Positions 37,485 through 46,319 of a stretch of 64,000 bases of DNA are shown piece by piece (positions within the stretch are counted from its first letter, which is position 1; the number at the start of each line of letters is the position of its first letter). The stretch is taken from the NCBI GenBank assembly GCA_033032175.1, contig CM065319.1, positions 13,799,018 to 13,863,017 on the forward strand, written 5' to 3'. The translations under genes were made by a program, and so were the position numbers. The notes beneath the pieces were generated by a model, which did no database searches, had not been told where the DNA came from, and saw nothing but the letters and a program-made list of their open reading frames with translations. The DNA comes from Saturnia japonica (lineage: Eukaryota; Arthropoda; Insecta; Lepidoptera; Saturniidae).

Positions 37485-38418
37485 TGGGCAACGCCCACAT
37501 CGGAATGAGCCTGGAAGATTGATACATTCCACTCTAGGGTTAACGGAACAGTGTGGTACTTGGTTTGCTTCACATTCATTAACATCGGTTAGGCATGTAG
37601 CGCTAGTACCGTTAGTTGTCCAACCTTGGTTACAAATACATTTTATGCCGTCGCCAGAGTTAGACTGTATGCATGTACCATAACCACACATTTCAAAGTC
37701 GCCTCCAGAACAGTCTTTGGCCTTCCTAGTACAATGTAGTCCAAACCAACCTGGCTTGCACAAACACTCATACGAACCTGGTCGATTGATACATAAAGCT
37801 CCATTTTGACAACCCAAATCAGTACCGGCAAAGTTTCGGCATTCGTTCACGTCAATATCGCAATCGTTACCTTCCCAATTAGAAGGACAAAGACAATGAT
37901 AGTCGTTCAGTAAATTTAAACAAGTGCCTCCATGTTCACAAGGCTGAGACTGACATGTATCTCTATCTCTGTTTTGTAGTTGTAATTGCAGGGCCAATAC
38001 TTTCCTATTTAGATTGTTTACCTTCCTCCAGAGTCGAGACGTATTAAGCATAATATCTTCACGTAGAAATAAATTAACGTTTTCTAATCGTCGGATTCGT
38101 TGTATTATTCCATCAGGTCCATTTAAATTATCGGCAAAGTTATTGTTAGTAGAAGGCAAAAACTGTTCATTTCTTTTCGTTGACTCAATCTTGAGGACAT
38201 TGGTTTCACCGATGTAAATTGCTGATTTCGGACCATTGGGTAATAAATATATGTTTTTGTCAAAAGCTGGTTCTAATATTAGGTCTCCATTTGATGTTTT
38301 GATTTTAGGACGATCATGGAAAACATCACATTTTAAATGCACAAAACAAATTAATAAACTCACGAATTCAATAATTAACCTCGACATGATCCATGCGTTT
38401 CGCAGATTAAAAACAACT

Positions 38419-38455
38419 ACTGCTAATATATTGCTTCAGTTTTAATTACATATAT
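38419..38455 (-). promoter_or_regulatory. Putative core promoter of cubilin copy 2
   Basis: The TATA-like ATATAT and initiator-like CAGT seen upstream of copy 1 are both kept here, two bases closer together (about 29 nt). Support is by position and conservation only. Confidence 0.33.
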
Positions 38456-38499
38456 TTGAGGGGCGTTTCACTACGCCCCCAGATGATAAATATTTTAGA

Positions 38500-39400
38500 T
38501 ATACTCCGGGGCCATGTGCTTGTAATGGTACATAATTCAGAGAAAAAATCAACTATTTTGCTCTGACTTTTCTTCCATTTGATTTAATTATTAATTATTA
38601 AAATATAAGGGTACTAGCTGGTACCCGTGACTTGGTCTGCGTATAATTGGATATACATAGACTGATCTCGGAATACAACAAACCAAAGAAAATCATAGAT
38701 GGGTTTGTCACTATGTGTATGGTTGTCGCGATCCCTAACACCACGCTATATTACTGCATATACATCGGCTGATTTCGGAATACGACTAACCAAAAAAAAT
38801 ATAGTTGAGTTTATCACTGTATGTATGGTATTGTAAAAAAATCCAAAACATTAACCATTATTATTAACGTAATTAACTTATAAAATAATTACAATCATCC
38901 CATTACGGTTTTCTGAAAAACGTGAAACCCCTTTATTTCTTACTAAAAACAAAAATATGAATTTTCATATCGCTAACTTGAGAAATGTTGGTTTCTTCAT
39001 ACAAACTTTCATCCCTTCAAGTTTTATTTTCACTACATGTGCGATAACACAATGAAAGAATTCACTTGTAGCAAAACTGTACAATCCAGATAATTTACAA
39101 TAGTCAATAGGTATATCTCTTAGACTATACAGACTCCAGGTTTCAACGCGCGAGTATGATTACCTAAATATAATACCAAATAGCAATGAATTATGGTATA
39201 CCTTTTCACCCGCTGTGTTCGCAAGTCGCGATCGACAGTGCACGTCACGATTCAATCATAAAATAAAATAGTAATTATGCCTGCATTAGTTAAAGAGTGT
39301 GCAGTAATTAAAGAGTTTCAAAACACTTCAACCAATCTTAAAAGAATATTAGACTATCATTTCGTAGATAAGTCAGTTAGTCAAATATAATACCTAAATC
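38500..39400. other. Intergenic, with one Helitron-like repeat
   Basis: Apart from the repeat listed at 38614-38850 this AT-rich stretch shows no gene. Reading frames are short and unrelated to known proteins. Confidence 0.5.
38614..38850 (-). mobile_element. Helitron-like repeat, reverse orientation, internally duplicated
   Basis: It begins with CTAGCTGGTACCCGTGAC, which reversed gives a hairpin-like GGGTAC/GTACCC followed by CTAG. Two similar blocks follow: ATACATAGACTGATCTCGGA at about 38650 and ATACATCGGCTGATTTCGGA at about 38759, each continuing with ACCAAA and GGTTTGTCACT or AGTTTATCACT. No coding capacity. Boundaries are approximate. Confidence 0.45.
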
Positions 39401-39763
39401 ACTAATATAGTTTTCTGTAAAAATGTTTTCTGTGATTTATATGTATCATGTGAATCAATCAGACTTACATGTATAAATATTAATACTCGTGTTATTTGAG
39501 TCACACCATTGTACTACACAGTCTAAGTCTTTTTAAAGTAAATTACTGTCTTTAGGGGATTAATTGGTTTAGCTATTTATAAGATCATCAGCATAGAGAT
39601 AGGAATCAGAGTATTTGAAGGAAGATGTAATATCATTGATAAAGATATTAAATAAAATTGGGTCCAGATGAGAACCCTGTGCAACACCCGATTCAATTGG
39701 GAATAAATACGATGAAAAACCACTTACAACTACTACGGAAGTGAAATGAGAATCTACGTTCAA
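39400..39763 (-). mobile_element. Jockey-like LINE fragment
   Basis: The minus strand encodes SGVAQGSHLDPILFNIFIND followed by LYADDL, the RT motifs of the Jockey group, then a weaker LDCVVQWCDSN segment. It joins abruptly at 39763-39764 to a different LINE, so it is a truncated piece next to or inside another element. Confidence 0.75.
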
Positions 39764-40860
39764 GCATTACACTGAAATCCTCTATGATTACTATGTCGTC
39801 GGCAAACCGTAGGGGAGTGATATACTCGCCGTTTATATTGATGCGTAACCCTTCCCTTTCCAGAACCTTGAAAACATCTTCCAGTGCTGCGGTGAACACT
39901 TTTTGAGAAATATCGCCTCCTTGTGTAACTATTTACTGTATAATGATAGGACTTTAAAATTCTGCTCCCAAAGTCAGGCTGACATATTGGCGTTTTCATA
40001 CAATGTTTCGGCCGAATCGAAGGTTTTTTATAGTCCACTAATGCTAAGCAAAGAGGCACTCTTCGGTCTCCTCTGTAACTCGCCGTAGCGTATGTTGGTG
40101 GCCTACGGTACTGTAGTCTTTTGAAAAACCGGCTCGTTTGGGAGGTTGGAAATAATCAAACCTATACACAAGACCGTTCGTAATAACTCTCGACACCTTC
40201 TTGTAAACCTGGCTCAGAAATGGCTTATAATCTTTCCGCTGGGCATTATCGCCTTTTTTGTTTTTAAATAAGCACCTTCAGACATATGATCCATGCTTGC
40301 ACATTTTTCCTTCGTGAATTAAACAGCGTCCGAAGAGCCCTGAGTACTGGTTTACCTTCTGATTCTGATTCTGTCATCGCCGGCAGCTTTGATGTTTTAA
40401 CCTCTTTGAGGGTCATACTAATCTCGCACAAGCATCGGTATGTCTTCGGTATAGTGCCTGGTCCTACACGGGTTAATCTAGATCTTGGATCTTTAGCTAG
40501 ATTCGTAAAGGGATTTTGCGTTGACGTCCATAGATCTTTGTCAAAAGTTCAGGTTTGGATGATAAGATCATGCTGTCGTTGGTCTTCAGCTTTATTAGCT
40601 GACTTTGTTCAATAAACAGATTTCTTGCTAACACTTTGTTTCATTCTAATACCTTTGATAGGATTCGATAGGATACGATTGATAGGATCGCTATTTAATG
40701 GGCGTGCGTCACCTTTCAATGACTTGGAGATACGCCTATTGAGCTTCTTATACGTATACACATCACCTGAAGATTATAGAGTCATTTTACGCCTCTCCTT
40801 CATGAGTTTAAGAGTTGAGTTATAGAGTTATTTGGTCCTGTTTGTACGTTAGATCTTAAA
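39764..40860 (-). mobile_element. RTE-clade LINE fragment, heavily decayed
   Basis: In changing minus-strand frames one reads GKPVLRALRTLFNS (about 40350-40310), KRAGFSKDYSTVGHQHTLR (about 40120), a palm segment near 40050 and INGEYITPLRFADDIVII near 39800, the RTE order of motifs ending in FADD. Many stops and shifts mean it is long inactive. The C-terminal part is replaced by the Jockey fragment at 39763. Confidence 0.75.
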
Positions 40861-40869
40861 GAACTTAGA

Positions 40870-41165
40870 CCCGACCCTAAAATCACTTTACCTTAATGAC
40901 CACCACCATTTCACATAATCATGACTGTTAACACTACCGAAAAGGAAATATCTTTCTGAAAACCATGCAATTAGCAGTGCCTTCTACATTCCGAAAATAG
41001 GGTAGTTCACCATTCCGTAAATATGATTAATATACAATTGCAAAAAAAAAAATGTTCTCCTAGAACTACAAATTTCGCCGTAATTTTGGAGAATGTGCCT
41101 TAACTCTTCTGCTGATGCCTAGTATCGTGGTATCCACAGCGTACATTTGCATACGGTTTAAGTTA
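40870..41165. other. Intergenic, no recognised gene
   Basis: Short AT-rich stretch between LINE debris and the MITE; nothing recognised. Confidence 0.5.
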
Positions 41166-41170
41166 CTGGT

Positions 41171-41709
41171 ATGGAGGGTAGAGGTAAGGAGAACCATCTC
41201 AGTATATTAAGGCAGCAAATTAAGATGGCGCCACAATAGCAAGTGGAAAGTATTTAAAAATAGCGCCACAAATAATTAGAGTTTTAGAGGACAACTTTTC
41301 ACTGAACAAAGCTTTCCCATTGCTTCTACACTACTTTTCTTAACATTAACAAAAATGAAATTATTAAAAAATAAAAAAAATGTACCTACATAAGTTTATA
41401 ACAATCGAATCACTATCTGTGTTATTTCAGCAGCTTTACAGGTTATATTCACTAAATTACATTTGACTACGTAAATAGTTCAGGTTTTAAATACTGCATA
41501 TCTCCTAACTACGAAAGTCACGAAAAATATTAAATTTTTCAACCCAGCACACTTCACTTTGTTTGTAAATGCTAAATTCATATCATTTCCTTTTCAAACA
41601 CTAGCGCTATTTTGACGAGTCTTCGAACCATACTTTGCTGTTTACAGGTGGACACTTTTTCAACTGATCCCCCATACTAGATGGTTCTCCTTACCTCTAC
41701 CCTCCATAG
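41171..41709. mobile_element. MITE with 29-bp terminal inverted repeats
   Basis: Perfect 29-bp inverted repeats lie at 41171-41199 (starting ATGGAGGGTAGAGGTAAGG) and 41679-41707. The flanks read TTACTGGT on the left and GTACTGGT after a further AG on the right, so seven of eight bases match, consistent with an 8-bp target duplication as made by hAT or P-type transposases. The interior has no transposase frame. It is therefore a non-autonomous DNA transposon; the parent superfamily is an inference from the duplication length. Confidence 0.78.
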
Positions 41710-41943
41710 TACTGGTATTTAGTGTTTTATGCAATCTGTTGTTTGTTTTCAGTGCTGCCAGCATAGCGATTTCGTCACTAGATCTCATGACTTTAAGCCA
41801 TTGTTGGTGATCTATTTATGTCGTTTAACGAATTTTTATTTTTTAGTGATTTCTGACAGTATTTGTACACTACTTCTTATATTAATAAAGTTTAAATGAA
41901 TTACCTGCTAGATAAAAAAAAAACCTAATTAAAATTAATCTAT

Positions 41944-43547
41944 ATTACACACATCAAAAAAGTCTAAGCAACATGCGTGATATTACAAATTTTTCCATTT
42001 ATATTAATTAATTTCTAAATATTTACTCAAACAAAGTGCGTAGGTAAGTAAACTTTTTTGTTATTGATGACATACTGGCTGGATGTAAAAAAAAATTTGA
42101 TTATGTTTTGTTTTTTCATAAAATTCAAGTGACTGCGAATTTGTTTGAATTTAAGTGCGTTTTAATTGCTACGTTTAGTCTTGATTTTATAATTTTACCA
42201 ACCATTTAAATAAAGTTAGCGACAAAATTGAATTGTTAGATATTCTTTACGTCATGAAGCGACGTCATTTGATGGCAGATGAAATGCAAAGAGCTGTAGG
42301 GATATTGCAAGCGGGAAGTAATCAATCTCAGGTATCTCGACATTTTGGCATTCATAGAAGTGTTATTTGTCGTCTTTGGCAGCGCTACAATAATACAGGA
42401 GAACCCGCTGAACAGCATCCAGGCCGTAAAAGGAGTACAACCACTCGGCAATAGCGGTACATACAACTGACTGCAAGACGCCAGCCGATGTTAACCGCTC
42501 GAGAGATAAGTTTGAGGCTACAAATTTCAAATTGTGTTGATGTAAGTCCTCAAACTGTGCGAAATCGACTGCATGAGTACGGCCTACGAGCTCGACGCCC
42601 AATCAGGTGCCCACCGATACGTCACGGGAATCGCGCTCGTCGATATGAATGGTGTAGAGAACGCATAACATGGACCCAGGAACAATGGGATAAAATTATG
42701 TTTTCCGATGAGTCGCGATTCGGGTTTAAGCCTGATACAAGAAGGGTGCGAGTGTATCGTTGGCCCGGAAATACTGAAAGGCTCAGGTGCGTTCAGGAAG
42801 TTCATCCATACAGCGGCTCAACAGTTATGTTATGGGCGGGTATTATGAAGAACAGGTGAACTGAGCTCGTTTTTGTAAATGGAAACATGAATGCTGAAAA
42901 TTACATTGATGATATTCTCAGGCCTTATGTCTACCCATTTCTACAAATCTTTGGCTCCGATTTTAGGTTAATGCATGACAATGCGCGTTCACATACAGCT
43001 CGGCGAACCAGTGAATACTTTGCAACGGAGAACATCCGGGTATTGCCCTGGCCTGCACAATCGCCAGATCTCAACCCCATCGAGCACGCATGGGACATGC
43101 TCCAGAGACGTGTTTTGAAGGACTTGGACGGAGCGACAACAACCCAACAGCTGAAGGATTTGCTACAATTCCATTGGGAGCGAATACCACAAGATGACAT
43201 AAACAGTCTCATTAATTCAATAAATAATCATTGCCGACAAGTTCTGAATAGCAGAGGAGCCCATACTTTGTATTAAATTGTTCTATTCTTACACAATAAA
43301 TACATTTTCTTTAGAAATTTCATTTTGTAAGAAAAAAGTTTAGTTTCTTATGTATCTTAGTTTCTACAGTATATTCTAATATTGTTCATTTCTGTTATTA
43401 AAAGAACTTATAAAGACAACAGCTGTTATTTTTACATCATAGAACCCTAAAGATATTATTTTAAAAATAAAATACAACGTTATAATGTGAAGAACCATCC
43501 TAAAATTTAAATTAGTACATGTTGCTTAGACTTTTTTGATGAGTATA
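41944..43547 (+). mobile_element. Tc1-like DNA transposon, nearly intact
   Basis: Inverted repeats of at least 24 bp lie at 41952-41975 (CATCAAAAAAGTCTAAGCAA...) and 43518-43541, and the outer flanks end in TATA-rich sequence consistent with insertion at TA. The interior holds one transposase frame. The element lies close to, but not visibly inside, other repeats. Outer ends are accurate to a few bases only. Confidence 0.9.
42254..43276 (+). pseudogene. Tc1-like transposase with two nonsense codons
   Basis: From the ATG at 42254 (MKRRHLMADEM) a single frame of 340 codons runs to the stop at 43274-43276, the normal length for this family. It contains a helix-turn-helix region (SQVSRHFGIHRSVICRLWQR), a second DNA-binding half (VSPQTVRNRLHEYG) and the DDE core: MFSDESRF, LMHDNARSH and PAQSPDLNPIEHAWD. 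All three catalytic acids are present with Tc1-type spacing. The only damage I see is an in-frame TAG at 42452-42454 and a TGA at 42857-42859; there is no frameshift. The transposase would excise and reinsert the element at TA. It cannot be made full-length as written. Confidence 0.88.
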
Positions 43548-43549
43548 TT

Positions 43550-43800
43550 ATCTTTGTGTTAGTAGTACTGGCAACACTATTATGGTTGTGAAATTAGTAC
43601 GATTGATGAGTACACATAATGTGTACTTATAGGGCCTAGAGGCTAGAGGTACTAATTAGGTCTATTACATTACATAACTTAGGTTATTTTTTGTTGCTGA
43701 ATTTTAACACAAATAAAACGATTTTAAATTATAAAATATACTACCATTTATTACGACTGTAGACCTAAAAATACTGTTTTCTATTCAGACGATATTGGTT
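43550..43800. other. Short intergenic stretch
   Basis: AT-rich DNA without recognised features, apart from a near-palindrome (AGTACACATAATGTGTACTT) at about 43610-43629. Confidence 0.45.
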
Positions 43801-44264
43801 TCTTGGTAGTGACTTTCACTGGTAGATAGCGGAGTTTATAGGGAGTAACTTAGGCTAGTTTTATTTTAGAAAAAGAATTAGGGTTCCGCATAAATATAAA
43901 AAAAACTGGTTATGGTGAATCAATTTGCGTGATTAAATGGCTTACGCTGAGTGAACCATAAGTGATATATAGCAAATTAATGTACTAAACAGTTGTAGAC
44001 ATTAAAAAACCAACAAAAAAGTCTGGGAGAGTATACGTCTATCTTCTAAAGAACGCCCACAATAAGCATTTTTGTCTTTAAAATAGCTATACTACATAAT
44101 CATAGGCATTAAAAAGACCTAAAAAAAGTCCGGGAGAGTATACATTTATCTTCTAAGGAACACCCACAATAAGCATTTTTGTCTTTAAAATAGCCGGGAG
44201 CGGTGGAGCAAGATTCGCGCAGGCATTCTGTAGTCCACGTGAGCGAAGCCACGAGCACAGCTAG
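43800..44264 (+). mobile_element. Helitron-like non-autonomous repeat, copy b
   Basis: It ends CGTG, loop AGCGAAGC, CACG, AGCACAG, CTAG followed by T, like copies a and c. Inside, a block of about 105 bp occurs twice in a row (about 43980-44087 and 44090-44195), both finishing with ATAAGCATTTTTGTCTTTAA, a duplication absent from the other two copies. No coding capacity. The 5' edge is set by the start of similarity to copy a. Confidence 0.6.
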
Positions 44265-44274
44265 TGTAATAAAA

Positions 44275-45520
44275 AGTTAAATTTGTTAATGAATAAGAAG
44301 TTACAAATTCCGAAAAAAGTGCTAATCTGTTGGAGCAAAGTCCGGGGAGCACGGTGGGTGTCGGAGACATTTCAACCTCAGTTCCACTAATTTAGCGACT
44401 GTCTGTCGTAAAGTATGGGGTCTAGCATTGTCTTGAAGTAGCAGTGGACTAGAGAGATTGACCTGTCGCGGTTGTTTAACGGCCATCTTTTCCAATGTAG
44501 CAGTGCTCCTCCCAAGCGCCGTCGTCACAGACGAAAGACTCACTACTTTATATGGCGACTTTTTGCGTGGCGACATGAGCCGCATCGAGCTGAGTTCGCT
44601 TCCCGCGTGGCGTGATTTCATTCCTACACCCGCGTGAACCATGAACGACCGCTCTCATATCTGATTGGACAATTAGAGTATTTTGTACACGACAGCGACC
44701 GTGTAGCGTTTGTGACTCCATTTTATATGATAATAATACGCGGTACGAAAAAAAGAACATATATTGTATTGTATACCGGAACATATCTTTTATTCTTCTA
44801 CTGCCAACCAAGTTCCTACACCATCATGGTTTGCAGTTGTTAACAATTCAGATCTGCCGTTACTGTCTGGCCGGATCTTAGGAAGCTGTAGAGTATGACA
44901 CCAGCACTGGTCTACCAAATACTCACAAATACCTTTTTCTGAGTCAACTTTCGCTTGGGACAGGATTTGGCTGATTCTCTTCACTTCACTTCATTCCGAT
45001 TCACTGTGATGAGCATTTCCGATTATAGTAAAAGATCCATCTTTTGTCACTAGTAACAATACGATTCAAAACTCTCTCATTGTGACTTGTGCGGGTTGAG
45101 TAATATAACGCAGCACTCAATGCATGATTGTTGGTGTGCTTCATTCAATTCAGGTGGTACCTGTTTCTCGAGCTTTTTTAGTTTTCCAATTTGATTCAAG
45201 TGAAGTAAAATTGTTTTATCACTCAAACCGAAGCCTGCCGCTAACTTCGACGTGGTTTGCGATGGATCCGCTTCCACGATCACCTTTAATTCTTCATTAT
45301 CAACGAGGGTCTCCTACCGTCCACGGGGTTTGTTTCGTAGGTCAAATCTCCAGAAGAAAACGGTGAAAACAAAAACGTACCGTGATTTCTTTAACAGTAG
45401 CTTCCCCATATACATCATTAATCCTTCGAGCTGTTTCTGCAGCGCTGATGCCACGGTGAAACTCATATTCGTAAATAACGCAATATTTTAAGTCTTCTAT
45501 TTTGTGAAAAGAACGATGTT
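44275..45520 (-). mobile_element. Mariner-like transposon remnant, minus strand
   Basis: Reading the minus strand in changing frames: GISAAETARRINDVYGEATV (about 45450), EADPSQTTSKLAAGFGLSD and KLEKQVPPELNEAHQ (45283-45077), RIVTSDKRWIFYYNR (about 45060, first catalytic Asp region), VDQCWCHTLQLP, and LLLQDNARPHTLRQTV with HPPCSPDFAPTD (44460-44340), the mariner catalytic signature. About 300 bp with no transposase similarity lie between roughly 44470 and 44800. Several shifts and stops make it inactive. No terminal repeats were found, and the 3' end stops close to Helitron-like copy b. Confidence 0.83.
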
Positions 45521-46034
45521 AAAGAAAAACCAAATTGTGCGAAGACAAACAAATCACTAAATTCGAAATACAAATACCCAAGCCTAAATTTGAAATAAAT
45601 TTGAGTTTGAAATTCCTAACCAACCAACCAGATATTTGAGATCAAAGTGCCCACTTCAACAAAACGCCAATTTCTTATATAAGGGCCTAATATTAATAAT
45701 GATAATAAAGATAAAAATAATAAGTAAAACGTATTGTTGCATATCCTGTTGTTATTGCTAATACGGTTGACATGTCTGTATGTACAAAATGGGTCTCGAG
45801 TCAGCATATATACTCAAGTGCTAATTTTCACTCAAAGCCCAGAGAATTATGTTGGCATGACGATTAAAAACATAAAATAAAAATGTATTCGTGAAGTGGT
45901 ATTTGTGTCGTAAACCTGTAAAAGTATCTCTTGAAAGCACAGACTTTATAATATCTACAAGTATAATAGAAGAGAAGTTGATTATATAAGTATACTGATA
46001 ATAATATTAATTTAACATAACATACTATCACGCC
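45520..46034. other. Intergenic AT-rich DNA
   Basis: No gene recognised. A short AATAATGATAATAA-type low-complexity patch lies near 45690-45725. Confidence 0.5.
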
Positions 46035-46122
46035 TGCTGGGTTCGATTTCCAGGTCAACCAAAGTGTTAAAGGATTTTTCGATAAAATTCTCAGTAGCAG
46101 CTCAAACTTTGTCTTTGTGTCC
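46035..46122 (+). mobile_element. Left part of a tRNA-derived SINE split by the Gypsy array
   Basis: It contains a B box GGGTTCGATTTCC and AAAGTGTTAAAGGATTTTTC, followed by CTCAGTAGCAGCTC, all matching the SINE at 23480-23812. It stops at GTGTCC, where the first Gypsy LTR begins. The SINE body reappears after the array as GATTAATGGGACCCTATTAC at about 53876. Confidence 0.7.
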
Positions 46123-46256
46123 TGTGGTATATCTATGACCTCTTATATCTAGTCTGTGGACGTTCCTTAGCAACTAGTTTGTTATATTAATTGTCATATC
46201 TACTACAAAATATGTAACATCGATTTTGTTAATAAAAACCTTATAAATGCAAGGTT
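46123..46256 (+). repeat. Gypsy LTR 1 (minimum extent)
   Basis: It begins TGTGGTATATC and matches the other two LTRs to GCAAGGTT. A TATAAA lies close to its right end (about 46243), which would place the transcript start beyond the shared segment; the true LTR may therefore be longer and the third copy truncated. It differs from LTR 2 at a few bases around 46194 and 46232. Confidence 0.8.
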
Positions 46257-46319
46257 TTGTCCTTAACAATTTTATTAACAAAATATTTATAAGTATTTAC
46301 GAATATTTAAGAAAATAAA

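Larger units (their letters stand above)
27188..38387 (-). pseudogene. Cubn: Cubilin homologue, copy 2 (intronless, four frameshifts)
   Basis: The ATG at 38387 is equivalent to that of copy 1 and opens the same signal peptide, helix, EGF and 27-CUB architecture, ending at 27188. Relative to copy 1 there are four frame-changing indels: one base lost in a C-run at about 37480-37482 (EGF 4), one lost at about 34599 (CUB 7), two gained at about 31629-31636 (CUB 15) and one gained near 28968 (CUB 23). Between breaks the protein is intact and the cysteines are retained. There is also an in-frame gain of four codons (a repeated Leu-Gln) in the helical region near 37985. If the indels are real this is a recent pseudogene; if they are sequencing errors it is a second functional cubilin. 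Confidence 0.8.
26780..38499 (-). repeat. Tandem duplication unit 2 (cubilin copy 2)
   Basis: This block is the counterpart of 8111-19820. Divergence is uneven: sampled 300-bp pieces differ at about 1% between 32800 and 37600 but at about 4-7% on both sides. The unit contains the whole transcription unit from the putative core promoter to the poly(A) signals. Confidence 0.9.

Noticed and set aside
8111..38499. Independent recent retroposition of each cubilin copy from mRNA
   Set aside because: Homology includes sequence upstream of the putative start site with the TATA-like motif, and no poly(A) tract lies at the 3' border, so a DNA-level duplication of an intronless gene is more likely.
38650..38850. 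CRISPR-like repeat pair
   Set aside because: Only two diverged blocks occur, in a eukaryotic repeat; there are no regular spacers and no cas genes.
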